From: HGM13634 sp045537285
GTDB lineage: Bacteria; Bacillota; Clostridia; TANB77; CAG-508
Length of the DNA: 43,406 nucleotides
Reading direction: 5' to 3'
NCBI GenBank assembly: GCA_045537285.1
Contig: JAZSPC010000010.1
Location: 1-43,406 of the forward strand
Within the stretch, counting starts at the first letter, position 1, and the number at the start of each line of letters is the position of its first letter. The notes beneath the pieces are model-generated. The model did not search any database. It saw only the letters and a program-made list of their open reading frames with translations, and was not told where the DNA came from. Of the stretch, positions 1-8,490 are shown in pieces. The position numbers and the translations under genes are program-made.

Positions 1-44
1 AAAAGAAGCAAGCATAGAATATGCTTTATTAAATATACGAATAA

Positions 45-74
45 AAGATAGGTAAAATATTTACCTGTCTTTTT
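45..74 (+). terminator. Rho-independent terminator of an upstream gene
   Basis: A hairpin with arms at about 45-56 and 60-71 (AGATAGGTAAA against TTTACCTGTCT, one G-T pair) is followed by a T run at 70-74. It presumably ends a plus-strand transcript that begins left of the window. Confidence 0.7.
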
Positions 75-107
75 CGCGTTTAAAAATAAATTAGTTATTA
101 ATGTTAA

Positions 108-135
108 AGATGTTAAATCCATTCTAATAACATCT
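108..135 (+). other. Leader stem-loop before the first prepilin-like gene
   Basis: AGATGTTA at 108-115 can pair with TAACATCT at 128-135 around a 12-nt loop. The left arm also lies in a near-tandem repeat of ATGTTAAA. No T run follows, so this is not a terminator; it could be an operator or an RNA structure in the 5' leader. Function not known. Confidence 0.3.
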
Positions 136-177
136 AAATAAAAAATATAAAATTTAATTTTCAAAGGAGGAATAAAA

Positions 178-1185
178 ATGAAAGTAAAAACAAAAACACA
201 AAAAGGTATAACCTTAATAGCATTAATAATAACAATAGTAGTATTATTAATCTTAGCAGCAGTAGCAATAAGTAGTATACAAAATGATGGAATATTACAT
301 TATGCAACAAACGCAGCAGATAATTGGAATAAAGCTGCACAAAATGAAGCAAATATGTTAGGTGATTACTTAAACTATTTAAATAATATGGGATCAGGAG
401 GTAATGAAGTAGTAGCAGTTACACCAAAAGTAGGGCAACATGTAGAATATGATGTAAGCTATGATGATATGTATAATTCAACAAGTACTGCAACAAAAAC
501 ATTTGGAAAAACAGATGGATGGAGATACTTGGGAAAAGATGGTGAAAATCATTTATTAATAAGTACAGGAATACCAATGATATTAAATTATAATACAACA
601 GCAGATACTAATAGCGCAGAGTGGTGGGACACAACACAAACTAATACTAGTGCTAAGGCGGCAGAGGGGTTAAAGAAAAACTTAGCAAATATACCATATG
701 CAAAAGTAAGTGTAGGAACAACAAGTACAACCAATACAAATACAATGATAGGGTTATTTGGAGATACTAATAGAACAACAGTAGGAGATTATTTTAAAGT
801 AACAGGTAAAACATATTCAAGTAGCATAACAGTAAGAACATTAACACTAGCAGAATTAAATAGAGCAGTAAATAGTGCAAATGCAGGAGTAGAAGGCTAT
901 ATTCAAAGAGCAGAAACTTCAACATCAAGTGGTATTAAAGAGTTAACAGGAGACGCATTAGGGTTATTTGATTTATCAGATATAGGGTTATCAACTTATT
1001 ACTATTGGTTGGCTTCTCCTTGTGTGGGCGCTGCTGCTAACCTTCATAACATTGGAGTAAAACCTGCTGGCGTAGGAACTATAAATATATATAGTGGCGA
1101 ACTTGGTATACGTCCAGTAGTTGTTCTACCATCTACTATTCAATTCACAGATGCAGATAATAATCAAATATTAGAAATAAAATAA
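178..1185 (+). CDS. Prepilin-like surface protein with a DUF6273-like, possibly hypervariable C-terminus
   Basis: This 335-residue protein starts at an ATG behind a strong AAAGGAGG site. Residues 1-10 are basic and end in KG, followed by ITLIALIITIVVLLILA, a type IV prepilin-like (class III) signal; cleavage after Gly would leave Ile at +1, and the usual Glu at +5 is Ala. The middle is Thr/Ser/Asn-rich and looks extracellular. The C-terminus (about 275-320) has YYWLASP early and GIRPVV late, which resembles, from memory, the WLRSP...GVRPAL signature of DUF6273 proteins, a C-type-lectin-like group that includes diversity-generating retroelement targets. Codon use changes abruptly there: NNT/NNC codons replace the A-ending codons of the rest. 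A paralogue sharing the leader lies at 38606. Surface display or pseudopilin-like assembly is inferred; no pilus assembly genes are in the window. Confidence 0.7.
   Translation: MKVKTKTQKGITLIALIITIVVLLILAAVAISSIQNDGILHYATNAADNWNKAAQNEANMLGDYLNYLNNMGSGGNEVVAVTPKVGQHVEYDVSYDDMYNSTSTATKTFGKTDGWRYLGKDGENHLLISTGIPMILNYNTTADTNSAEWWDTTQTNTSAKAAEGLKKNLANIPYAKVSVGTTSTTNTNTMIGLFGDTNRTTVGDYFKVTGKTYSSSITVRTLTLAELNRAVNSANAGVEGYIQRAETSTSSGIKELTGDALGLFDLSDIGLSTYYYWLASPCVGAAANLHNIGVKPAGVGTINIYSGELGIRPVVVLPSTIQFTDADNNQILEIK
1006..1119 (+). other. Candidate variable region of a diversity-generating retroelement
   Basis: From about 1006 to 1119, within the C-terminus of the preceding prepilin-like gene, codons switch to NNY. 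Of the 32 codons from TGT at 1021 to CCA at 1116, 21 end in C or T, including GCT, CTT, CCT, GGC and CGT, which are rare in the rest of the gene. Many sit where related DUF6273 proteins carry Asn runs. That is the pattern expected if AAC/AAT template codons had been mutagenised at adenines. No template repeat or reverse transcriptase is in the window, so this is inference. Confidence 0.4.
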
Positions 1186-1204
1186 AACTAAAATATGTAG
1201 ATAT

Positions 1205-1240
1205 AAAATTCTGTGTGACTATTGTCACGCGGAATTTTTT
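1205..1240 (+). terminator. Rho-independent terminator
   Basis: Arms AAATTCTGTGTGAC and GTCACGCGGAATTT pair with G-T wobbles around a TATT loop, and a run of six T follows. It ends the prepilin-like transcript. Confidence 0.85.
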
Positions 1241-1277
1241 ATGTATATAAAAATATAAAACTAATTCCATAAAACAC

Positions 1278-1306
1278 TTGAAAAAAAAGCTAAATGCATA
1301 TATAAT
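1278..1306 (+). promoter_or_regulatory. Sigma-A-like promoter for DUF4321-radC
   Basis: TTGAAA at 1278-1283 and TATAAT at 1301-1306 are separated by 17 nt. Transcription would start near 1313, past the ATG at 1307, which supports the downstream start at 1358 for the following gene. Confidence 0.75.
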
Positions 1307-1357
1307 ATGGAAAACAAAAGAATTAATATTTCCGTAAGGAAAAATGGAGGAATACAT

Positions 1358-1615
1358 ATGGCAATGAGAGAAAAAAATATATGGATATTAACAATATTTA
1401 TATTATCTGGACTAGTATTAGGAGGATTACTTGGACAACTTGCAGCAGAAGTAGATTTTCTATGGTGGTTAGATTATGGAGAAAGTTTTGGTTTAACATC
1501 ACCACTAGAACTAGATTTAAATATTATAAAGTTAACATTCGCAATATCATTTAAAATAAATGTTGCAAGTATAATAGGACTTGTTGTTGCTATATTTATA
1601 TACAAATTAATTTAA
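1358..1615 (+). CDS. DUF4321 family membrane protein
   Basis: This is an 85-residue protein with two hydrophobic segments (about residues 8-27 and 66-84) joined by an acidic loop containing WWLDYG. The layout and its place directly before radC-mreB match the DUF4321 family of Firmicutes; no biochemical role is known to me. The ATG at 1358 is preferred because GGAGG ends about 7 nt before it, while the upstream in-frame ATG at 1307 lies at the promoter -10 and would probably not be transcribed. It probably leads the transcription unit continuing into radC and perhaps mreB. Confidence 0.75.
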   Translation: MAMREKNIWILTIFILSGLVLGGLLGQLAAEVDFLWWLDYGESFGLTSPLELDLNIIKLTFAISFKINVASIIGLVVAIFIYKLI

Positions 1616-1655
1616 ATAAATGGGGTAAATGGGGAGCTTGGAAAAGGAGCTCTAA

Positions 1656-2351
1656 ATGAATTTAAAAATGAAAGAATTGCCAATAACAGAAAGACCTTAT
1701 GAAAAACTTCAAATGTATGGAGCGGAGAGTTTAAGTAATTCTGAACTTTTGGCTATAATTATAAAGTCTGGCACAAAAGAGAATACAGCACTAGATTTAG
1801 CAAATAAGATATTAAAATTAAATGATAATACAAATAAAGAAGATTTATCATTTCTGCAAGATATTTCAATTGCAGAATTTATGAAAATAAAAGGAATTGG
1901 ACAAGTAAAAGCAATACAACTATTAGCTGTTTGTGAACTAGTTAAAAGAATAAATAAACCTATAAACAAAGAAAATATAAAAATTAAAGATGCAAAAGAT
2001 GTAGCAAAATTACTTATGAATGAATTAAAATACGAAAAAAGAGAAGTAATAAAAGTTATTTTATTAAATAGTAAAAATATTGTTTTAAAAATAAAAGATG
2101 TTTCATATGGTGGAACAAATTTTGCTATGATAGAACCAAAAGATATTTTAGTTGAAGCAATAAAATTGCAGGCTCCAAAAATAATAATGGTACATAATCA
2201 TCCAAGTGGAGATGTAACTCCAAGTAAAGCTGATTTTAGTATAACAGATAGAGTATATGAATCGGCAGAGCTTCTTGGAATTCAATTATTAGACCATATT
2301 ATAATTGGAGGAAACAAATATCAAAGTATTTTGGGACTAATAAAAGAATAA
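1656..2351 (+). CDS. radC: RadC family JAB/MPN-domain protein
   Basis: At 231 residues this has the usual RadC length. The N-terminal half carries helix-hairpin-helix-like sequence (SLQDISIAEFMKIKGIGQVKA region, about 65-85). The C-terminal JAB domain has the metal-binding signature HNHPSGDVTPS with His180, His182 and Asp193 visible. The family was named for a supposed recombination role that was later withdrawn, and its substrate is not established. RBS AAAGGAG precedes the ATG. It lies 47 nt before mreB, as in many Firmicutes, so it is annotated with confidence from both sequence and synteny. Confidence 0.93.
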   Translation: MNLKMKELPITERPYEKLQMYGAESLSNSELLAIIIKSGTKENTALDLANKILKLNDNTNKEDLSFLQDISIAEFMKIKGIGQVKAIQLLAVCELVKRINKPINKENIKIKDAKDVAKLLMNELKYEKREVIKVILLNSKNIVLKIKDVSYGGTNFAMIEPKDILVEAIKLQAPKIIMVHNHPSGDVTPSKADFSITDRVYESAELLGIQLLDHIIIGGNKYQSILGLIKE

Positions 2352-2398
2352 TTTAATTTTTATGTTTTCTTTTTTTCATACAATTTAGGAGGATATAA

Positions 2399-3436
2399 AT
2401 GAAAATGAAATTTTTAAACTTAACATCAAAAGATATAGGAGTAGATTTAGGAACTGCGAATATATTAATAACTTTAAAAGGTAAAGGAATAATATTAAAC
2501 GAACCATCTGTTGTAGCAATAAATAACAAAACAAATACAGTAATTGCAACAGGTTTTGAAGCAAAAGAAATGCTTGGTAGAACACCAGAAAAAATAAAAG
2601 CTGTAAGACCAATACAAGATGGTGTTATTGCAGATTTAACAGCAACACAAATGCTACTTAAACACCTTATGGAAAAAGTGTGCAGAAAATATAATATAGG
2701 AAAATTAAGAGTTGTAGTTGGAGTTCCTTCTGGAATAACAGAAGTAGAAAAAAGAGCTGTTCAAGAATCTATTTTGCAAGCAGGTGCAAGAGAGGTTTAT
2801 TTAATAGAAGAACCTGTTGCAGCAGCTATTGGTGCCGGTTTAGAAATAGCAGAACCTAATGGAAATATAGTTGTAGATATTGGTGGAGGAACAACAGAGG
2901 TTGCAGTAATTTCATTAGGTGGAATAGTAGTTTGTGATTCTGTACGAGTTGCAGGAGATGAACTAGATGAAGCAATAATTAACTATGTAAAAAAAGAATT
3001 AAATTTAGCAATAGGAAAAACAACAGCAGAAGAAATAAAAACAAGATTAGGATGTGCTATGCCTCTTGTAACAGTAGAAACAGCAGAGATTAGAGGCCGT
3101 GATTTAAATACTGGTTTACCAAAAGTGTTACAAATATCTTCTGAACAAATAAGAGAAGCAATTACAGAACCAATTTTACAAATTATAGATCTGATAAAAA
3201 TGGCATTAGAAAAAACACCACCAGAGTTATCTTCTGATGTGATGGAAAGAGGAATTATATTAACAGGTGGAGGAGCTTTAATTAGAAATTTAGATAAATT
3301 AGTAAGTCAAAAAACAGGAATTCCTGTGTATGTAACTGAATCTCCACTAAATGCAGTTGTAAGAGGAGCAGGAAAATCTTTGGAGGATTTAGAAAAGCTT
3401 AAATCAGTGTTATCTAGTTCTCGTAAATTGAAATAA
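2399..3436 (+). CDS. mreB: Rod-shape-determining actin homologue MreB
   Basis: This 345-residue protein has the actin/HSP70 fold motifs: phosphate-1 loop DLGTAN near residue 16, phosphate-2 DIGGGTTEVAVISLGG near 160, and the adenosine-binding LTGGGALIRNLD near 287. MreB polymerises under the membrane and guides the elongation machinery (MreC, MreD, RodA, PBP2). AGGAGG lies 6 nt before the ATG. It heads a tight mreB-mreC-mreD-mrdA-minC run. No promoter was identified in the 47-nt gap after radC, so read-through from 1278 is likely. MreB rather than Mbl is favoured by the mreCD context. Confidence 0.97.
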   Translation: MKMKFLNLTSKDIGVDLGTANILITLKGKGIILNEPSVVAINNKTNTVIATGFEAKEMLGRTPEKIKAVRPIQDGVIADLTATQMLLKHLMEKVCRKYNIGKLRVVVGVPSGITEVEKRAVQESILQAGAREVYLIEEPVAAAIGAGLEIAEPNGNIVVDIGGGTTEVAVISLGGIVVCDSVRVAGDELDEAIINYVKKELNLAIGKTTAEEIKTRLGCAMPLVTVETAEIRGRDLNTGLPKVLQISSEQIREAITEPILQIIDLIKMALEKTPPELSSDVMERGIILTGGGALIRNLDKLVSQKTGIPVYVTESPLNAVVRGAGKSLEDLEKLKSVLSSSRKLK

Positions 3437-3456
3437 ATCGAAAGGAAATAAAATCA

Positions 3457-4269
3457 GTGAGCAAAAAGAAGACTGGAATAGTTGGAATTGTAGTAACAGT
3501 TATTTTATTAATTATTTTTGTATTTATAACTAATTTGGAATTGAATAAATTCTCATATATTGAAAATTCTTTTAGTAAACTTATTATGCCAATACAAAGT
3601 GGAATAACATATTTAAAGCAAAGATTAACTGGAAATGATAATTATTTTGCAACAATGGATTTTTTAAAACAAGAAAATGAGGCATTAAAACAAAAAAATG
3701 AAGAATTAGAAGAAGCATTAAGAGACTTAGAAATAATACAAGCAGAAAATTCAACATTAAAAGAATATTTAAATTTAACTGAACAATATAAAAGTTATAA
3801 ATCAGTACCAGCTTATATAATTAATAAAGACATTAGCAATTACTCATCAATATTTATTATAAATGCTGGAAGTAACAGTGGAATAAAAGAAAATATGACA
3901 GTTATTGCGGCAGAAGGTTTAGTTGGACATGTTATATCAGTAACAGATAAAACTGCAAAAGTACAAACATTAGTTGATTCATCAAATGTAGTAAGTGCTA
4001 CATTAGAAAGTTCAAAAGACAATGTTATTGCAAGGGGAACTTTAACAGGAAATGAATTAAAAACAACATATATTTCTCCAAATACTGTACTAATAGAAGG
4101 AGAAAAATTATATACATCTGGAATGGGTGGAATTTATCCAAAAGGAATTTATATAGGTACAATAAAAAGGATAAATGAAACTAAGAATATTACAGATAGA
4201 AGCTTTATAACAGAAGCGGCTGTTGATTTTGAAAATTTAGAAACAGTGCTAGTAATTTCTAATGAATAA
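3457..4269 (+). CDS. mreC: Rod-shape-determining protein MreC
   Basis: This 270-residue protein has an N-terminal membrane anchor (about residues 8-26), a coiled coil rich in E/K/L (about 66-105) and a C-terminal beta-rich region with the MreC signature (INAGSNSGIKENM..., later GLVGHV and TSGMGGIYPKGI). MreC sits outside the membrane and links MreB to PBP2 and RodA. The start is a GTG, chosen because GAAAGGA lies about 10 nt upstream and the next codons give a basic MSKKK head. It is 20 nt from mreB and 16 nt from mreD. Confidence 0.95.
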   Translation: MSKKKTGIVGIVVTVILLIIFVFITNLELNKFSYIENSFSKLIMPIQSGITYLKQRLTGNDNYFATMDFLKQENEALKQKNEELEEALRDLEIIQAENSTLKEYLNLTEQYKSYKSVPAYIINKDISNYSSIFIINAGSNSGIKENMTVIAAEGLVGHVISVTDKTAKVQTLVDSSNVVSATLESSKDNVIARGTLTGNELKTTYISPNTVLIEGEKLYTSGMGGIYPKGIYIGTIKRINETKNITDRSFITEAAVDFENLETVLVISNE

Positions 4270-4285
4270 AGAAAGGTAAATAATT

Positions 4286-4822
4286 ATGAAAAAAGCTGGA
4301 ATGGTAATTTGTTTTATTTTAATATTTATAATTATTTATTTATTACAAGCAAATTTATTTGCTTGGTTTAATTTGGCTGGCGTAAAACCAAATTTATTTA
4401 TAATACTAGTATTAACTATTGGATTATTTGCGGGAAAAACAATTGGAATAACTTTTGGAGTTATATTTGGATTTATTTTAGATTTATTAATGGGAAAAAG
4501 TGTAGGAATATGTACCACAATGCTTGGTATAACAGGTTTTATAGGTGGATATTTAAGTAAGAATTTTTCAAAAGATAGTAGAATAACAATGATAACAATG
4601 ATAGCAGCCACTACTTTAATATATGAAATCGGCATAATTTTACTTAACTTTTTTATAAATCAAACTCAAATAGGGCTTTGGTATATAATTAAAAATTTAT
4701 TAATTGAAACAATATATAACTCAATTATAACAATAATAATATATCCATTAATTTTAAGATTGGGTTATATAATAGAAGACACTTTTAATAAAAACAATAA
4801 AATGCTTACAAGATATTTTTAA
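4286..4822 (+). CDS. mreD: Rod-shape-determining membrane protein MreD
   Basis: The 178-residue product is almost wholly hydrophobic, with about five or six predicted membrane spans, and carries GVKPNLFIILVLTIGLF, a typical MreD motif near residues 32-48, then FGFILDLLMGKSVG near 61-74. It is a partner of MreC and the elongasome. GAAAGG precedes the ATG. Position between mreC and mrdA makes the call safe although the family is poorly conserved. Confidence 0.93.
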   Translation: MKKAGMVICFILIFIIIYLLQANLFAWFNLAGVKPNLFIILVLTIGLFAGKTIGITFGVIFGFILDLLMGKSVGICTTMLGITGFIGGYLSKNFSKDSRITMITMIAATTLIYEIGIILLNFFINQTQIGLWYIIKNLLIETIYNSIITIIIYPLILRLGYIIEDTFNKNNKMLTRYF

Positions 4823-4844
4823 AACATAGAAAGGAACGAAGCAC

Positions 4845-6929
4845 TTGAACAGTCAAAAAATAAAAGCTAATTTTAATTTAAGATATAACTTATTAACTGT
4901 TTTGGTTTATTTAATTGGTATTATACTAATATTTCAATTGTTTAATTTGCAAATAATACACGGGGCAGAATATAGAGAAACATCAAATGCAAGATTAACA
5001 AGAGAAAGTGTAATAGAAGCTGCAAGAGGAAATATAGAAGACAGAAACAATACTATTTTAGCTACAACAAGAACTGGTTACAGTGTAGAGTTATATAAAA
5101 CTAAAAATAGCAATGAAGAGTTAAATGAAGCAATTTTAAAGATAGTCAATTTATTAGAAAAAAATAAAGATAATTATATTAATAATTTTCCTATTGATTC
5201 TAATCTAAAATTTACATATACAACACAAAAAAGTATTGATAATTGGAAAACAAAATATAAAATATCAAAAGATGCAAGTATAGAAGAATGTATACAAATT
5301 TTTAAAGAAAAATATGATATAATTCAAGAAGATATAAAAGATGTATTAAAAATAATTGCTGTAAGATATGAAATAACAACAAATGGATATAGTGCAACAA
5401 AATCAATAAAAATTGCAAAAGATATTAGTAAAACTAGTGCAATACAATTTAATGAGCAAAATTCTGATTTTCCAGGAGTTAATATTGTAGAAGAGCCAAT
5501 AAGAGTATATACAAAAGGAAGTTTAGCTTCTCATATTTTAGGTTATATAAGAAAAGTAGATGATAAAGACTTACAACAAAGACCAGATGAGGGATATGAC
5601 ATAAACGATGACATTGGAAAGATGGGAATTGAATATGTACTTGAAAAATATTTAAGAGGCCAAGAAGGGATAAGACAAATTGATATGTCGGTAGATGGAA
5701 CCATAGAAGGAGAGTACATAGATAAAGAAGCTGTTTCAGGTGATACAGTAGTACTAACAATAGATGCTGAGCTTCAAGAAAAAATGGAGAAAATAATAGA
5801 AGATACAGTAAAAGAGTTAAAAAAAGATGGAGAAAAAACAGAAAATGCAGCAGCAGTAATTATGGATGTAGAAACAGGAGAAGTGCTTGCAATATGTAGT
5901 TACCCGTATTTTGAACCACAATCTTTTATAGGAGTTTTAAAAACCGAAGTTTGGGCAGATATTCAAGAAGGAAATAAATTATATAATCACGCTGTATCAG
6001 CAACTCCACCAGGATCAACATTTAAAATGGTTACAGCAGCTGCTGCACTGGAAGAAGGAATTATAACAGAAAGTGAATATATTTATGCTACCGGTGTTTA
6101 CCCATATGGGCATAAACCAGCATGTTGGTACTATAACCAATATCATAGAGGTCATGGAAATGTAAATATAAAAACAGCACTTCAAAAATCATGTAATTAT
6201 TTCTTTTACGAAATGGGAAGACAACTTGGAGTTGATACAATTGCAAAATATGCAAGATATTTTGCCTTAGGTCAAAAAACAGGAATTGAAATTACAGGTG
6301 AACAAGCTGGAACAGTTGCAAGTACCCAGTATGCAGAAAGTAGAGGAGATACATGGTATCCTTCAAATGTATATTCTGCTGCAATTGGTCAGTCATATAA
6401 CAATTATTCACCAATACAATTAGCTAGATATATAAGTATGATAGCAAATGGCGGAGATTATGTTGAGCCAACCTTAATAAAACAAGTTAAAGATGTACAA
6501 GGAAATATAATTTCAAAGGAAGAAATTGAAAACTATACAAATAATTTACTTGGAATTCAAACAGAATATAATCCGGAAGTAGAAGTATCAGAAGAAACAC
6601 TAAATACAATAAAAGCAGGAATGCGATTAGTTACATCTAGCGGAGGAACAGCATATTCAATATTTAAAGATTTTAAATACTCTGTGGCAGGTAAAACAGG
6701 TTCAGCAGAAGCAAGTACAAATAAAAAAGGTGATGTGGCAAATAGCTGGTTTGTAGGGTTTACACCTTATGAAAATTCCGAGGTTGCAATAGCAGTATTC
6801 ATTGAAGATGGCGCATCAAATTCATCTGCTGCAAAAGCAGCTAAAAAAATATTAGAAGCATATTATAACACTGATATAGTAGAAACTGAAAAATTAGAAG
6901 AAGATATGTCAGCACAAAGATATAATTAA
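4845..6929 (+). CDS. mrdA: Penicillin-binding protein 2 (elongasome transpeptidase)
   Basis: This 694-residue class B PBP has one N-terminal membrane span (about 17-34), a dimerisation/pedestal domain containing AARGNIEDRN, and a transpeptidase domain. The three active-site motifs are visible: STFK with Ser391, SCN at 449-451 and KTG at 617-619. It cross-links peptidoglycan during lateral wall growth, working with the SEDS polymerase RodA (candidate at 40955). The start is TTG, supported by GAAAGGA about 8 nt upstream. It follows mreD and precedes minC as in other clostridia. Confidence 0.95.
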   Translation: MNSQKIKANFNLRYNLLTVLVYLIGIILIFQLFNLQIIHGAEYRETSNARLTRESVIEAARGNIEDRNNTILATTRTGYSVELYKTKNSNEELNEAILKIVNLLEKNKDNYINNFPIDSNLKFTYTTQKSIDNWKTKYKISKDASIEECIQIFKEKYDIIQEDIKDVLKIIAVRYEITTNGYSATKSIKIAKDISKTSAIQFNEQNSDFPGVNIVEEPIRVYTKGSLASHILGYIRKVDDKDLQQRPDEGYDINDDIGKMGIEYVLEKYLRGQEGIRQIDMSVDGTIEGEYIDKEAVSGDTVVLTIDAELQEKMEKIIEDTVKELKKDGEKTENAAAVIMDVETGEVLAICSYPYFEPQSFIGVLKTEVWADIQEGNKLYNHAVSATPPGSTFKMVTAAAALEEGIITESEYIYATGVYPYGHKPACWYYNQYHRGHGNVNIKTALQKSCNYFFYEMGRQLGVDTIAKYARYFALGQKTGIEITGEQAGTVASTQYAESRGDTWYPSNVYSAAIGQSYNNYSPIQLARYISMIANGGDYVEPTLIKQVKDVQGNIISKEEIENYTNNLLGIQTEYNPEVEVSEETLNTIKAGMRLVTSSGGTAYSIFKDFKYSVAGKTGSAEASTNKKGDVANSWFVGFTPYENSEVAIAVFIEDGASNSSAAKAAKKILEAYYNTDIVETEKLEEDMSAQRYN

Positions 6930-6948
6930 ATAAAGGAAGGAATAGAAA

Positions 6949-7578
6949 ATGAGAAGTCAAATAAAAATTAATTTAACAAATGAAAACTTAATTATAAAAT
7001 TAAATGAAGAAGTAGAACAAAAAGAAATTGTAGAAAGTTTAAAGAAAAAGATTAATGAATTAAAAAAACTATACAAAGATTCAAAAATGCCGATTCTAGT
7101 AACTGGGAAAACCTTAACAGAAAGTGAAAAAGTAGAAATCAAAAATATAATTGTAGAAAAAATTGATGTAAAAGTTTCTTTTGATGTACCACAAGAATTG
7201 GGGTTACACGGAATAAAAAAATCATTCAATCAAGAAATAGAATCTTCTCAAACAAAATTCCATAGAGGTTCAATTAGATCAGGTAAAAGAATAGAATATG
7301 AGGGAAGTATTGTTGTTCTAGGTGATGTAAATGGCGGAGCAGAAGTAATTGCAGCAGATAATGTTGTTGTATTAGGTGTTCTTCGTGGATTAGCACATGC
7401 TGGTGCAAGAGGGAATAAAAAAGCAGTTATTGCTGCTGCTTCAATAGATTGTAAACAAATAAGAATTGCGGATATAATAAAAGAAATGGAAGAAGAAAAA
7501 GACGAAGAAGGAAACATAGTAGCAACTGAAAGAAAAACTTATGCATATGTTGAAGAAGACAGATTAATTTTAGAATAA
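6949..7578 (+). CDS. minC: Septum site-determining protein MinC
   Basis: This 209-residue protein has a weakly conserved N-terminal FtsZ-inhibitory domain and a C-terminal beta-helix domain from about residue 105 with the MinC pattern HRGSIRSGKRIEYEGSIVV, GDVNGGAEVIA and GVLRGLAHAGA. MinC is recruited to the membrane by MinD and blocks FtsZ assembly. AAGGAAGG precedes the ATG. The usual next gene, minD, is absent here and is found about 32 kb away at 39564; the operon instead ends in a terminator at 7696. Confidence 0.93.
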   Translation: MRSQIKINLTNENLIIKLNEEVEQKEIVESLKKKINELKKLYKDSKMPILVTGKTLTESEKVEIKNIIVEKIDVKVSFDVPQELGLHGIKKSFNQEIESSQTKFHRGSIRSGKRIEYEGSIVVLGDVNGGAEVIAADNVVVLGVLRGLAHAGARGNKKAVIAAASIDCKQIRIADIIKEMEEEKDEEGNIVATERKTYAYVEEDRLILE

Positions 7579-7695
7579 TTATGAAACAAGAAGTAAAAAT
7601 AATATAATAAATAAAGAATTATTTTCTGCTCCTTGACTATATAAAATATATAATATTAATAAAATTAAAATATCATCAAAATTTAAGTTCATACC

Positions 7696-7727
7696 AAGAA
7701 GCTGTAATTTAAAGTCAGCTTCTTTTT
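7696..7727 (+). terminator. Terminator after minC
   Basis: AAGAAGCTG at 7696-7704 pairs with CAGCTTCTT at 7716-7724, followed by T residues to 7727. It terminates the plus-strand mre-minC transcript; the minus-strand side has no clear T run. The preceding 120 nt after minC hold nothing I can assign. Confidence 0.75.
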
Positions 7728-8167
7728 CATTTTGAAATATCATTGTTTATTACACCACCATTGGAATTAAAAGCCTCTAACACTTTTGTAATATTTAAAA
7801 ACTGCATATATTGGTCAAGCTTTTGCTTTCTATTATTATTTAAATATGGTTTTAAAGATAAAAGTAAATTAGCTTCTGGGCTATTTTTAGTAGAATTAAA
7901 TTTATCCATGACTGTTTTCATTTTCATAATAGTTTCAAAATCAATATTGAAATTATTGTTTTTGTTACTGTTAGTATTTTCTTGATAATTATTTTCACTT
8001 TCATTAGAATGTAAGTTCATATTAGATAAAATATATTGCAAATTTTCTAATCCTTTATCATTTGAATTAGAAGATATATCTTGATTATTATCACTATTTG
8101 TAGAGTTAGAATTATTTACCATAGAACTAAGCTTTTGTATAATATCAGACATATCTTCATTATTCAT
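7727..8167 (-). CDS. Asn-rich protein of unknown function
   Basis: A 146-residue hydrophilic protein that I cannot assign. Residues 1-75 are low-complexity, rich in Asn and Ser. Residues 75-146 are ordered-looking and carry SPEANLLLSLKPYLNNNRKQK followed by a Leu/Ile-rich helix; similar C-terminal helices occur, as I recall, in small uncharacterised clostridial proteins. No signal peptide or membrane span. The start at 8167 has a GGGGG-containing site just upstream, placed in the 10-nt gap after the 53-residue gene on the same strand, so the two are probably translated together. Sporulation or envelope roles are possible but unsupported. Confidence 0.65.
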   Translation of the reverse strand: MNNEDMSDIIQKLSSMVNNSNSTNSDNNQDISSNSNDKGLENLQYILSNMNLHSNESENNYQENTNSNKNNNFNIDFETIMKMKTVMDKFNSTKNSPEANLLLSLKPYLNNNRKQKLDQYMQFLNITKVLEAFNSNGGVINNDISK

Positions 8168-8177
8168 TTAAATCCCC

Positions 8178-8339
8178 CTAACTATTATCTCTATTATTGT
8201 TTTGTAAGCCTTTTAAAATTTCATCTTTATTTTTAGAATTTAATATTTTATTTGCTTGTTCAATACCTTTTTCTAAATCTTTTTTGTCCATTTTAGATAA
8301 CATATTTAAAAGCATATTCATGTTCATATTATTATTCAT
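8178..8339 (-). CDS. Small Met/Asn-rich protein, partner of the Asn-rich gene
   Basis: A 53-codon reading frame that begins at the ATG at 8339 behind GGAG (about 8 nt upstream) and stops at 8178. Its product starts MNNNMNMNMLLNML and continues as a charged helix (DKKDLEKGIEQANKILNSKNKDE). The next gene on the strand starts 10 nt later, and its Shine-Dalgarno site lies in that gap, which supports a two-gene unit. The hydrophobic-then-charged pattern and Asn/Met bias resemble the start of the neighbour's C-terminal region only loosely. Function unknown. Confidence 0.6.
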   Translation of the reverse strand: MNNNMNMNMLLNMLSKMDKKDLEKGIEQANKILNSKNKDEILKGLQNNNRDNS

Positions 8340-8490
8340 AATCCACACTCCAAAATTAAATAATTATATACTATATATATATTATTTAAAAAACAAAAAA
8401 ATGTTACTAATTTTCATTCTTTCACAATTTGCATAAAAAAGAAATATTTAGGAAAAACTAATTTAAAAACATTTTTTAGGAGTGAAAAAA

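Noticed and set aside
7655..7690. TTGACT followed by TATAAT-like sequence after minC
   Set aside because: The best spacing is only 10 nt and nothing but the minC terminator lies downstream.
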